From Neocallimastix lanati (nom. inval.) (taxonomy: Eukaryota > Neocallimastigomycota > Neocallimastigomycetes > Neocallimastigales > Neocallimastigaceae): a DNA stretch of 64,000 nucleotides. The position numbers were made by a program, and so were the translations under genes. Numbering within the stretch: position 1 is the stretch's first letter; every line of letters begins with the position of its first letter. The stretch covers positions 683,501 to 747,500 of the forward strand of contig JACVTC010000024.1 of assembly GCA_016946835.1 (NCBI GenBank), in the 5' to 3' direction. The notes beneath the pieces were generated by a model that ran no database searches, was not told the origin of the DNA, and saw only the letters and a list, made by a program, of their open reading frames with translations. Shown in pieces: positions 1 to 12,830 of this stretch.

Positions 1-123
1 ATAAGTAAATAATTTTTGATTTATTGAAACTTTATTTTATTTCTGTTTTCTTGTTTTCCTATTGCTATCATTAATAATTGGAAATATACTTAAGGTTATG
101 TTTATAACATTTGTAAAAATATA

Positions 124-157
<34 letters not shown>

Positions 158-948
158 TTGAAATTTTGAAATAAAAATATAAATTTTGAAATAATTTAAA
201 TTTTGAAATAATATAAATTTTGAAATAATAATATAAATATTATATCATTTATTTTTTTTTATATTTTTAATTATTCCTCGATAAAAAAAATTAAATAAAA
301 CAAAATAATTTTAATTTTAATTTTATTATTATAATGATATTAATATTAATTCAAATAGTATCTAAAAATATATATTTGTATAATTGTTAATACTATAAAA
401 AAAAGAAAAATAAAGAAAAATGAAAAATGAAAAAAAAAAATGAAAAATATAAAAAAAATGAAAAATAGAAAAAAAATAAAATAAACCATTTTAGCATTAT
501 TAAAAAAATTTTTTTTGGTAATAATTATATTAGAGTTTTTTTTTTTTTTTCTTTTGTTAATATGAATCTTTATGGGTTAGGTTATATTGACCTCTTATCA
601 AAGGGGAAATGACGTACTGGAGAAGCACTCGTAGAAGTAGTAGTACTATGAAAAATTCTAAGCAATAATATACATGTCAGAGAGCGCCAATGCTGAAACA
701 TTCAGTAAAGTCGTCCAGCAGAAATAATTCTGCCTTTATATATATAAAAAAAAAATGTTCAACCATCTCAAAATTCCCACTGAGAGGGGTAGAGTTGTAT
801 ATCATCAAGTGGCGTATTATTAAAATACAACTTTTTACTAATACGCCACTTCGAGAAATGCAAACTCTCCCAATTATTTGTAATATTTAATTATAGAAAT
901 ATGATTATAATATTTAATAATCAATATTATTTTAATATTATTTTTAAT

Positions 949-986
<38 letters not shown>

Positions 987-1282
987 ATATTTAAATATAT
1001 ACTTTTAAAAAAATAAATACCAATATTAGTAATATTTTAATTTTTTTTTTTTTTTTTTATTTATTCATATAATCATTTTCAATTTTTTGAAATACAACCT
1101 GGCGAAAAATACAACATTCTAATAATGCGCCATTTGTCAAAATGCCCTATACACCAGAAATAAAAAAAAAAAAAATAAAAAAAAAAAAAAATTAATATTA
1201 TTGGTAAATTTATAATAATGGATTAGAATTTTTAGATTTTAGTTAAGAAAAGTTTAATATATAAATTTTTGGAATTTAGTTA

Positions 1283-1580
1283 AGTTTCGCAATGTGGCTT
1301 GATTTTAATAAATAAACAAATAATAATTAATTAAATAATAAATATTCTTTTTTTATATATATAATTTATTAATATTCAATTATAAAAATAATTTTTTATA
1401 ATTATTTTTTAATAGAATATATTATTATTTCTTTAGAAATAGTTATTTAATAATATTTAAATGAAAAATATATTATTCTTTTTTAAAATAATAAATATAT
1501 ATTTATTTATGATTGTATAAAATATTTTAAAAATGTATGGCTTACTTTTAATTTATTATAAGCCACATTTCGAAACGTGG
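1283..1580 (+). mobile_element. MITE copy 1 with terminal inverted repeats
   Basis: The left end reads TTTCGCAATGTGGCTT and the right end AAGCCACATTTCGAAACG, an imperfect terminal inverted repeat of about 16-18 bp. The AT-rich interior matches 30442-30811 in the same orientation almost block by block: the TTCTTTTTTTATATATATAA block, the ATATTATTATTTCTTT block, and the TTATGATTGTATAA block before a TGTATGGCTT end. It has no coding capacity, so it is a non-autonomous element. The transposase superfamily cannot be named from these ends. Confidence 0.6.
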
Positions 1581-1635
1581 TTTTTTGGGTTCTTGGATTA
1601 TAAATATAAATATTTAATAAATAATAAAAATAGGA

Positions 1636-1675
<40 letters not shown>

Positions 1676-1739
1676 TTCACCAATAAACCAATTAATCAAT
1701 TATAAAATAACAAGGTTTAAGAGGGAATGCTATATGTAA

Positions 1740-1772
1740 AAATGGTGGTGTATTTCGCCAAGTTGAAAATTA

Positions 1773-1808
<36 letters not shown>

Positions 1809-1958
1809 ATTAAATATTATTAATATTGAATAAAAACAATTTTAAAGAAAATTATTTTGAATTAATATTTATTTATTCATTTATTTATATCAATACTCCA
1901 CTTGTCGAAATGCAACCTGGCGATTTGCAATTTGGGGAAATGCAACTCTCCCTGTAAA
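1740..1958 (+). repeat. Interspersed repeat, copy related to 30113-30380
   Basis: This stretch and 30113-30380 share order and sequence: a TTTCGCCAAGTTGAAAATTA start, an ATAA-rich core, a TTGAATTAATATTTATTTAT block, then CCACTTGTCGAAATGCAACC followed by GGCGA and a GGGGAAATGCAAC end. Short motifs GTTGCATTTCGCC (one end) and GGCGAAATGCAAC (other end) are inverted relative to each other, as in fold-back or MITE-type elements. Confidence 0.55.
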
Positions 1959-2209
1959 TTGTATGAAAAATAAACTTCAATTGTATTGAAACAAATTGTA
2001 ATATAATAATGAATAAGCCACAATATATTATTTAATTTAGAATAATAAAGTGCAAATTAACTCTTTATCATAAATTATAATAATAAAACTGACATAATTA
2101 TAAACCATAAATTCTCAATAAATATATATATATTTTTCATTTAATCTTTTTTATTTTTTTTATTCAAAATTGTTTTATTTAATATTTATTATTAGATATA
2201 GATAACAAA

Positions 2210-2240
<31 letters not shown>

Positions 2241-2437
2241 AAATTTATATTTATATATATGTGTAATTATAAATGTAGAAAGATAAGAAAAAATATTTTT
2301 ATTGAAAAATATAGATAAATAAATAAATATAAAAAATTAAAATTAAAACATTTTTGCAAAGATACGCTATAAAATTTTTAAATATATAAAAATATATTTA
2401 AAAATAGTAAAAATAAAAATATATAATTAATTTTTTT

Positions 2438-2514
<77 letters not shown>

Positions 2515-2528
2515 AAGTATGTATATAT

Positions 2529-3763
2529 CTATTTAGTAATTTTCTTTTTCATTGCTACTGCTAATGAACTAACAGGAATATGGGATTTATTGATATTAGA
2601 TGGTGAATTTTTATTTGGACTATATTGATATCTTTCTGTGTTTTGTTTATTATCTTTTTCTGTATTATTTACTTCAGTAGGAGATTTTAAAGAGTTATCA
2701 ATTTCTATTGTTTTCAAGTTATTATGAAATATTTTTTTTTTAATAAACTCTACTGTATTCATTGGTGATTTAATTTTAGATTCATGATCTTTATTAATTA
2801 AATTATTGTTATTAGTATTAATTGTTTCATTGTTTATTAAATATTTTGGAGATACATTATTGGATGTATTACTGCTATCTTTGTCAATCTTTTGTCCGAT
2901 TTGTTGATTATTAATTTCATTAATATAATCATCATCTTCTTCTTCACTATCATCATTATTGTCTTCTTCCTCTTCTTCATTTTCATCATTGTCTTCATCA
3001 TTTTCATCATCATTATCATCATCTTCTTCATCATCGTCATCATTATTAGCATTTTTTTCTTCTTTTTCTTCAACAACTTCTTCTTTCATTTCTTCTTTTG
3101 CTTCAATTTTTTCTTCTGATTCCTTTTTCTCGTTTGAATCAATTTGAGCTTCTTTAGAATCATTAGTTTTATTGGAAGGAAGATTTAATGAATTTTTTTT
3201 GGTAGTATCAGACGGATCTATTATTACTTCTCTAGATATTTGTATTGATGGTATATTAAACATTAGATTTGGTTTCGACGATGAGATAGTATTAATAGGA
3301 TTATATATTTGAGAATCAATATTTGATATTGATGGTTGCTGCAATTGTTGTTGCTGTTGTTGTTTATTCAATTGAATTTGATATTGCTGTTGCTGCTGTT
3401 GTTGTTGTTGAAGTTGTTGTTGAAGTTGTTGTTGAATTAATTGTAGCTGTTGAAGTTGCTGTAATTGAAGTTGTTGTTGTTCCGAAATTTTTAATAAATT
3501 TAAATCATTTATATTATTAATATTAGTCGGTATATTGTTTTGAAGTTTATTTATGTTACTATTAATATCATTATAATTGAAATTTTTATTAATTGCACTA
3601 AACGAACTATTAGAATTAGAAATTGAATTAGTCAAATTAGAATTAAATGTCATTAAATTATTATTATTATCACCATTTAAATTTGGTAAAGAAGATGATA
3701 TTGTTGTATTAATAGTAGTACTATTATTAAAACTTCCTTCACCATAAGAATGACTTAATCCCA

Positions 3764-3821
<58 letters not shown>

Positions 3822-5739
3822 ATTCATTATATCATTTATTATATTATTATTATTAGTTTCAAAAGATTTATTATCCAAAGATGACGATGTATTCATTGAT
3901 GTAATAGTTCCCTGACTAATTGAATTGTTGGTAACTTCACTACCATTAAAACTATTTCTTTTATTATTAATACTATCATCAACTTCCTTTTTTCCTTTAA
4001 TATTGATTCCATTTTTTTTTAAATTATTAAAAATAGAAGAATTAATTTTATTGGATTGAATTAATGTGAATAGTTTACCTACCATATCTTTATAAATAGA
4101 TTTTTTATTTGCAATTAATGATTCTGTAATGACATTGCGAGGACTTTGCTGTTCTAATTGAGAAATTTCTGTACGAATAATTTGAATATTTTTCATTAGT
4201 TCCTGAATAATACCTTCTTTTGTTGAACTTTCAAACTGAATTGATGAACTAGAACTACTATTTATACTACCATTTTTTACATGATGTGGCTTCGTTTCAA
4301 CAGATTTTATAGGTATATTAAACAAATCATTAATTGAATTTGAACTTGACGTTGAAGATTGTAATATAGGGGTATTAATATTTGAAATAGTTGGAGTAAT
4401 ACCAATACCATTTCCATCAATAGGATTATTATTGATATCATTATTATTAATATTATTATTAATATTAATATTATTATTATTATTTTTCATATTATAGATA
4501 TTTCCATTATCAAAAATACCAGACTTCAGAGAATTATTTATAATGGCTTCATTTCGTAAATTTTTATAGAGTTCAGCGTTAATAGCTGTATTTTTATTCA
4601 ATGAAAAATTATTAATATAATTTTTATTTGTAACATCATAAGGTTTAGACGATTTAGGAGGATGATAATTTTTAATATTTTTAACTGATGGAATAAGTAT
4701 AGTATTTTCAAAGTATTCTTCTAACTCCTTTAGTTCTTTTTGTAAATTAATATTAGAATTATATAAATTCTTTGAATAAAAGTATATTGATTCAAATGCC
4801 GTACTCAATAGTTTTAAAGCGGAATAAATAGCTGAAAGAAGAGATTTTGTTTTTTCATGATAAGATGGATTAACTAATTCTCTAGATAAATCATATGGTA
4901 AGACTGCAGAGAATGATGATGATGAAAGTGAGATTGTAGTTAAGGAGGATGACGATGACGCAGGAACTGAATTTGGTGCATAACTAGATTGATAAATAAA
5001 ATGTTGTTCAGTAATCATTGCTTTAAGTTTCTCTAGAGCCTTTATTGTTTCTGGTATATTTGGAATTTCAATATGTAATTCTTGAAGCATATGTTGAATA
5101 GAATAGAGCATAGAATTTATAGATATATTATATATACCAGTACATAACTCTATATTTTTTTGACTTCTAAGTTTATTTACAGAATCTTTGTTATTATTAT
5201 CAAAAATAATATATTCTAAACCAAATAATATTTCTGAAATATTATTTAAATCTCTGAATTCGATAGATCTTTCATTATTAATTTGCTTTTTTTCTCTATT
5301 TAATTGATCTAATATTTCAGACATTTTCTTTATTTCTTTAGCCATATTCTTAATTTGAGAATTTAATTCTTCTATTTCTAAATTATTATCATTATTATAA
5401 TTTGAGTTTTCATTTAACGACATGGTAGAATTTTTGTTATCTAATTGATTTTCTAATTGCATCTTTTGTTCTATGGTTTGTTGATATGAATCTATTAATG
5501 AATTAATGTGGAAACGAATATTTGCAAACATTTCATCTAATTTTTTAGAATCTACTATTCTATAATGACTAGAATCAAAGTCTGATTCGTCAGATGTATT
5601 AACAATTTTTAATTTTGGATTATCTTCTAAATTAATATCACTTAAAAGCAAAGCTGTCTCAATTTCTTCCTTTTCTCTTTTCATCTTATATAAATCAGAA
5701 TCATAATCAATATTATCATCATCTGGTAACGATAAATCC

Positions 5740-5779
<40 letters not shown>

Positions 5780-8049
5780 CTAATGATAAAGTATTCATAT
5801 TCATTTCTGTTAATGGTGAAATATTAATATCATTTAACGAATCTTCATTAGTATTAAATGATTTTAATAAATCTGATAATAATTGAGATGGTTTTTGTTT
5901 AAGTTTTTTATCCTTTGTTGATTTTATCTCAATTTCCTTATCATTATTAATTTTTTCACTTAAGATTGACGTCTCATCACTTCTTAAAGATGGATTTGAT
6001 TTATTACCATTTTCCGATAAATATGTAAGTTTATTATTCAGATTTTTACGTTCAGATTTTAATGAATTCAATTCATTAAGTATATTTAACTCTTCTCTTT
6101 GAAGTCTTTTGTATTCATTATTATAATCATCTATATCTTCTTCATCTTCTTTCGTATCTAAATGATGCTGAATATCCATTTGTCTTTCTCTAATATCATC
6201 TAATATATTCTTAAGTTCATCAATATCTTCATCAATTTCCATTATATTTGAAGTAATAATTTCACTTTTCATTTCAATATGAGGTTCAATTTTTGAAGCT
6301 ATTGATAATGGTGAACCAATATATGAATTACGTTCATTACTATTTAAATAGCGTAATTCATTTAATTCATTGTTACTATTATTATTATTTATACTAAATT
6401 CACTGGCATTATCATCGAGTGAGAAGTAACTACTTCTATAACCACGTTGTAATAGCCTTAATGAAGGTGATCTAGATATCATAATATCATTTTGAACATT
6501 ATCAAATTTTTCATACATTTTATTAAATTTATCCAACTGTTTAGAATATTGATGATAAAGTTTAAAATATTTATATTCTAAATCTTCAATTGTTTTATCT
6601 TGTGAATTTATTTTTTCATTTAAATCTTGATTTTCCTTTTCTTTTTTATATAATTCTTCTTCTAAATTATTTATTTTTTCTTCATAATAATCTATCATCT
6701 TATCAGATTCTGAAGTTATTAAATTATTTTCATTCAATAATTCAGTATTTTCATTAAATAATTGATCATTTAAAGATTGAATATTCATATTTTCTTCAGT
6801 TAATTCATTTTCAGTAATAATACTCTCGATTAAATTCATATTACTCTTTAATTTTTCATCTAAAATATCATACATTATATTTACAACTTCTTCTAAATCA
6901 TCACCATCTTCATTATTATCTTTGCTATCAACAGTATACCTATAAGTTACTGTTCCTTTATTTGACTTTAATTTATTACTTAAAAGATATTCTTTTATTT
7001 TTTCATTTTTGCATATATCAATAGGTGTCTCTAAACTTTTATTCTTAATATCTATTGAAGCTTTACCTTCTTCAACTAGAACTTTTACGATATCCATTTC
7101 ATTTATATAAACAGCGTAATGAAGAGCTGTATTTCCATTCCAATCTTTACTATCTATATTAATATTATTTTGAATTAATACTTTAATAGCTTGTAATATA
7201 TTTTGAATAATTTTTTCCTTTTGATCATTAGTTAATGTAATAATCTTTCCAGATTTATCAGAATTTCCATAAATATCTCTACACAAATAATGTAATGCTG
7301 TTCTTCCACATCTTACATTTTTAATATTAACATCAACTCCTTTTTTAATCTTTATAAATATTTTATAATAACATAATAATACATTGATTATAATTAAATA
7401 TAAAATATTAGTAAAAAACAAAATAGATTAAACACACAAGAAATTAAAATAAAAATAAAAATAATAAAAAATAAAAATAATATAATATATATAATTTATA
7501 TTAGTTTACCAAAAGTTTAATCATTTCAATACAGGTTTCTTTATAAAATGGACGTATTCTACAAGTATATTGTAATAAATTAAGTCCACTAGTTGAATCA
7601 ATATAATTAATATGCTTTATTGAAGTTCCATCAAGTAAATTCTTTAATAATACTAAATCTTTATATTTTATTGCACGTAATATGGAATAATGATGAATAC
7701 TCATTCCTTCCGACATAGATTTAGATGTATTTTTAATAATTGATACTGGATCCTTAAATTCAACATTTGGAAATGTTTTCATATGATGTTTTCTTAAGAA
7801 AGAGGATAAATTTATAAAAAAATTTGGATATCTAGATGAAATATCATATAGAAGGCTTTGAGGAAATATACTCTATATTTCCATTTTTTTTTTTTTTTAA
7901 AAAAAAAAAATAAAAAATAAAAATAAAAAATATAAAATAAAATAATAATTATGATAATAAAATAAAAAATAAATAAAAATAAAATAAATAAATAAATAAA
8001 TAAATAAATTTATAAATATAAAATTATTTTATTTGAATTTAAATTTATA

Positions 8050-8111
<62 letters not shown>

Positions 8112-9164
8112 TGGTTTCATTTAATTATTATAAATATCTTACACATATTCCTTTTTCTGCTAAAGAATAGTTTTCTATTATTTTCACTACTTCGGTATAA
8201 TTTTGACCATATTGTATTGCTGACCAACCACTATCATCTAATATTTCTGGAGACGCATTATATTGCATCAAAATTTGAACAACTGAAGTATGACCATCAC
8301 GAGCTTAAATTTATTATATTATATTATATGATATTATAATTAAAATTATATTAAATATCATATATATATTGATATGTTAATTAACAGAAATAATTTTATA
8401 AATTTTATTTGAACGTATTTATTCCTTTACCTGCATACATCAAAGCGGTTGCACCATTTTTATCCTGACCATTTACGTCTGCACCTTCTTCAATCAAAAG
8501 TTTAACTAATTTTGTTTTTCCTAAATATGAAGCAAGACATAATGGTGTAATACCTCTTAATCCGGGATTATTTTGTGGTAAATTTACAACATTGTTAAAA
8601 TCTTCTATTCCACTTTTTCTCAACCATTTTAAAAAAATTTTTGCAATTTTTAAATGATTATCAGTTATTTGAACAATTTTTGAGTAATTTTCTGGTGTTA
8701 CTAATAATGTATCCAATGAACCATATAAACAGCAGATAAATGGAGTCCTAATATTATATTTATATATATTTAAAAAAAAGTTAATTCAACCTTAATTCAA
8801 AAAAACAAGAAGATTAATTTCAATTTTAAGAAAAAAATAATTAAATAAGCACACACCTTCCACGACCATCCCTTACTTTAGGAGATGCTCCATTTTCTAA
8901 AAGTAATTCAATTGTTTCTACATTGCCTTTTATTGAAGCCAAATTTAGTAATGTCGTATAATATTTAGGTGAATCAATTTCATAATTTTCTTTTGCTTCT
9001 GATTCCTCAATTACTTGTTCAATTTCTGAATTCCAAGGTATTAACTCATTTAAATCAATATCTTTATTCTCATTAATTAATAATCTTATTTTTTCAATGT
9101 TATTTGAAAATGCAAAATTTGCTAACATAGATTTTATATTATTTGTATTATTTTCAGTAATCAT
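2529..9164 (-). CDS. Ankyrin-repeat protein with coiled coils and poly-N/poly-Q/acidic tracts
   Basis: Five exons can be joined in frame: 9164-8857, 8747-8431, 8303-8143, 7872-7510 and 7349-2529, giving about 1989 aa with GT-AG introns of 109-270 bp. Ankyrin repeats fill the N-terminal 490 residues; TPLCLASYLGKTKLVKLL, TALMYAARDGHTSVVQIL and TALHYAVYINEMDIVKVL are typical. After residue 530 come coiled-coil stretches rich in K, E, N and L (about 534-680 and 1000-1075). Low-complexity tracts follow: poly-N near 907-920 and 1560-1579, poly-Q near 1674-1722, and an acidic D/E run near 1814-1855. There is no signal peptide or membrane segment, so it is probably a cytoplasmic scaffold. Ankyrin repeats bind proteins; the partner is unknown. 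I do not recognise a named family. Exon junctions are inferred from phase and consensus, and the start at 9164 is the first Met in the open frame. Confidence 0.82.
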
Positions 9165-9722
9165 TTTAATTAATATATTATAATTATGTCTTTTTTTTAC
9201 TCTAAAACAAATTAAAATTCAAATTATCATTTAAACATTATTATATAATAATTATGTTTTAGTTATACTTTTTATATTTTTTTTTGTTAATTCTTAATAT
9301 ATATATTTATAACAAAAACTTTAATAAATATAATTAAAATTATAATAGATAGATTTCAAAATTTGAATGAAAAGATGAAAAAAATATATTATTCCAAAAA
9401 ATGATTATATTAAAATAAAAATAAAATAATTTTAATAATAATAATAAAATAAGATTTAATATTTTTTATGCTATAAATAAAGTTTTAAAATAATAAAAAA
9501 AGAAAAATACTATTATTATTAAATTTTTAAAAACTTTTTTTTTAAATTGAAATAAAATTGAATTTTTAAAATGAAATATTTACAATAGTAATAAGTAATT
9601 TAAATTAGAATTCTTATTTAATAATTTATACTGTATTTGCAAAATTTTATTAATAAAAATAAAAATTCTTAATTTTAAAATGGGTATCTAACATATTTTA
9701 TCAAATTTTGAATTCTTAATTT

Positions 9723-9754
<32 letters not shown>

Positions 9755-10197
9755 TAAATAATAATAAATATATCTATTATTTTTAAGTATTTATTTGGCC
9801 TTTATATTTTTTCTAAATAGTATTAAGAATTTTTTTTTTTTTTTAACAAAAAAAAATATAAAAAATTAAATTATTAATAATTTTATTTTCTTAATAAAAA
9901 AGAAATAAATAAATAAATAAATAATAATAATTGAAAGAATTTTTCAATGATATTAATATATTACCAGTTTAATGATATTATATGATTTCTATTAGATAAA
10001 AATTGATTCATTTTTCAAAATTACCATATTAGCAAATTAAAAAAAACAATTGAGAATTATTTATATTAAAATAATACTAAAATAAATGGTAAATAGAATA
10101 ACAAATATATTAATATGTTCTGAAAATTAAAGTTTATTCTAATTAAAAAATAATAATAATAATTGAATATACAATCATTCTAATTATTACTTAGATA

Positions 10198-10660
10198 TTA
10201 TCAATATTTATTTATTTATTTATTATTTATTTATTTATTTATTATTAATTAATTAATTTATTTATTTATTTATTATTTATTATTATTTATTATTTATTAT
10301 TTATTATTTATTATTCAATTATTTAATTATTCAATGATTTATTATTTATTATTATTTATTATTATTTATTTATTTATTTATTATTTATTATTTATTATTA
10401 TTATTCAATTATTTATATATTTATTATTTATATATATATTTATTATTATTTTATTATTTATTTTATTACCTATTAATTATTAATTATTAATTATTAATTA
10501 TTAATTATTAATTATCATTTATCATTTATCATTTATCATTTATTATTTATTATTTATTATTTATTATTTATTATTTATTATTTATTATTTATTATTAATT
10601 ATTTATTATTTATTATTTATCATTTATTATTTATTATTTATTATCTATCATTTATTTGTA
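10198..10660. repeat. TTATTTA-type simple-sequence tract
   Basis: Over 450 bp consist almost wholly of TTTA, TTATTTA, TTAATTA and TTATCATT units with no cytosine-rich interruptions. It behaves as a long degenerate microsatellite. No function is evident. Confidence 0.85.
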
Positions 10661-10734
10661 TGTTTAATATATATGTAATTTTATTGTTGTCAACTAAATA
10701 AATTTAAATCAACCTTTTTATTTTATTTTATCTT

Positions 10735-11142
10735 TCCAGTTTTTATCCTAGTAGTTAGTACTCGGAAAAAATGCAACCCTGTGACTACCTCCTGAATTTA
10801 TATTGGGGAGATTTTCATCCTTTCAGGGTTTTCCCTATAAACAAAGTTAGTGTTCGATCGCCATGGTAAGTATTCCTGTTGCTGGACTATATAATTGCTA
10901 ATGTAAAGACCAGCTTGATTTGTGAGAAGATTAGAGTAGTTTTTCCTTCCTTGATGATAGTTCAAGAGACTACTGAAAAGAAGTCCATCGAATAAAGAGG
11001 CATATTGTGAATGTCTTTTATATTAGTTTTGCTTAGAGAAAGATCTGCGTCGACGCCGAAATGGTATGGAAAAGAATCTAATGAAAGTCTGATACGTTTA
11101 TGGAAGAGACTGGGGGTCCCCTCTAGTTAATCCCAGCCTAAA
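10735..11142 (+). mobile_element. Interspersed repeat (SINE-like), copy 1
   Basis: This GC-richer island is clearly related to two others in the opposite orientation, 27574-27805 and 57186-57655. Shared blocks include ACTACCTCCTGAATTTATAT, GATTTTCATCCTTTC, CGCCATGGTAAG, GATAGTTCAAGAGA, TCGACGCCGAAA and a GTCTGATACGTTTA end near the CTAGTTAATCCCAG terminus. There is no open frame across it. Length, dispersal and lack of coding suggest a SINE or another non-autonomous element; a clear tRNA-like head or terminal inverted repeat was not seen, so the class stays open. Confidence 0.7.
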
Positions 11143-11922
11143 AAAATATATTATACATTAATTTATATATTTTATTTTATTTATTTTAATTTATCCTTAT
11201 TTTTATTTTTATTTTTTTTTTTTTTAAAATTTTTTTTGGTAGAACTTTAATAATACCAATAAAATTTATTAACATGTTTTATTTTTAGCAATTTTTATTA
11301 ACATATTTTTTTTAATATGAATGTCATTAATGAAAAAAAAAAAAAAATATAAATGCAATATCTTCAAATTATTTTTTTTTTCTCGGTTATTCTTTATTTA
11401 AATAAATTTCAAATAGAAATTTTTAGTGCATAATAAATATACTTTATGTGTAAATAGTTATAGATAAAACAAACTATCGCACATTAATAATAAATAGAGT
11501 TCTTAACTTTTTAATTTAAATATAAAACCAATCCTTTCAATTATTCATTATTCAAAAAAAATTTTAAAATAAATTATTATTCAATTTAACCTTATATATT
11601 TTAATTAAAAATACTTATATATGAAAGTTTATATATTATTTTTTTAAAATATTTTAATTAAAAATATTTATTTCCAAATGTTAATATCTTTATATATATA
11701 TATTTTTTATGAAATATGTTACATTAATTAGAAATATATATTTCTGTTTAATATATTTTTATTGAACATATCTATATAATATATATTTTTGCAATATATA
11801 ATATGTAATTTAATATTTTAATCCACTAATTAAATTATTTAATTACAAACATTCTTATAAAATATTATCTATATATTTAATAAAATGTTCAATATATTAA
11901 ATTTTAGATCTTTTTAATTTTT

Positions 11923-11962
11923 ACATAATATCATAACAGATATAACTGTTATGATATTATGT
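11923..11962. repeat. Perfect 17-bp inverted repeat with 6-nt spacer
   Basis: ACATAATATCATAACAG is followed by ATATAA and then the exact reverse complement. It could form a hairpin. It lies about 25 bp before the SINE-like fragment near 11985. It may be a transposon end or a chance palindrome in AT-rich DNA, although the C and G positions also match. Confidence 0.7.
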
Positions 11963-11984
11963 GATATTTACTAGCATACTAGTA

Positions 11985-12045
11985 CAGCGTCCCCCCTCCA
12001 CACGTCGTTACACGTTTGTCTTCTGGATACCACTGATAAATTTTT
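11985..12045. repeat. Fragment resembling the tRNA-headed SINE body
   Basis: A CGTC block, then CGTCGTTACACGTTTGTCT and GGATACCACTGA, resemble parts of 37968-38372 (CGTCC, TGTCGTTACTCGTCTGCC and AGATACCACTGAGA), but closely spaced as if internally deleted. The match is short, so this is tentative. Confidence 0.35.
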
Positions 12046-12276
12046 AATATATTTATATACTTTTTTTTTTTTTTTTTTTTTTTTTTTCTTAATTATTCAA
12101 CATCAATTAAAAAACATATAAAAATTTATTATTTATAATTTTTTTTTTTAAAAAAAAAAAAGTATTTAATCTTAGTATTGTTAAATTATTATAATTATCA
12201 TTCAATAACAAAATGTGAAAACTTTTATATTTAAATATTTTAACTATATGTGTCAAATTAAATAGGATATATAATA

Positions 12277-12309
<33 letters not shown>

Positions 12310-12594
12310 AAAATAAAAATAAAATAAAAATAAAAAAAAGTAAAAAATAAAAAATAAAAAATTAAAATATTTTATAACATTTATTAATTATTGGAATTTT
12401 ATTTTTATTATTTCCTTTTTTTTTTTTTTTTTCTATTAATATTAAAAACTTTATATTTTTTAAAAAAAATTTTAAAAATTTTTATATTATTTATACTGTT
12501 TAATAATTATATTTATTATTTAAACTATTAAAAAATATTAAAGAAATTTAAATAATGATAAAATGCAAATATATAAATACATAAATATTAAATG

Positions 12595-12639
<45 letters not shown>

Positions 12640-12830
12640 TAAAAAGGAAAAAGCAAATTAATAATTGTAAATTAAAATATTTTTATTGAATTTGTTTATA
12701 ATAAATAATCTATTTTAAGAAATAAATTTAATTAATGGTATACATATATTTGTATATTAATAATTGTAAATTGTTTTTAATAAATATTTTTAGAATTTAA
12801 TAGGCTGTTAATAGATATGATATATATTTA

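Larger units (their letters stand above)
1..2528. other. Intergenic, AT-rich, with MITE-like repeats
   Basis: No convincing coding exon was found on either strand. The stretch is made of A/T homopolymers, TA and TTTA runs, and islands of less AT-rich sequence at about 560-890, 1085-1150, 1283-1580 and 1735-1958. These islands carry recurring motifs such as GGCGAAATGCAAC and its complement, and they recur near 20.4 and 29.5-30.9 kb. The poly-T run at about 2430-2507 lies just past the 3' end of the ankyrin gene. Confidence 0.7.
9165..12830. other. Intergenic, simple repeats and transposon debris
   Basis: No gene was found. The region 10198-10660 is a long TTATTTA/TTA simple-sequence tract. 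A GC-richer island at 10735-11142 is an interspersed repeat listed separately. A 17-bp perfect inverted repeat sits at 11923-11962, and a fragment resembling the tRNA-headed SINE sits at about 11985-12045. The remainder is A/T homopolymers. Confidence 0.65.

Noticed and set aside
2837-3520. Open frames in other frames and strand (poly-Met/Lys, poly-Ser, poly-Val)
   Set aside because: They are shadows of the acidic and glutamine-rich codon runs of the ankyrin protein.
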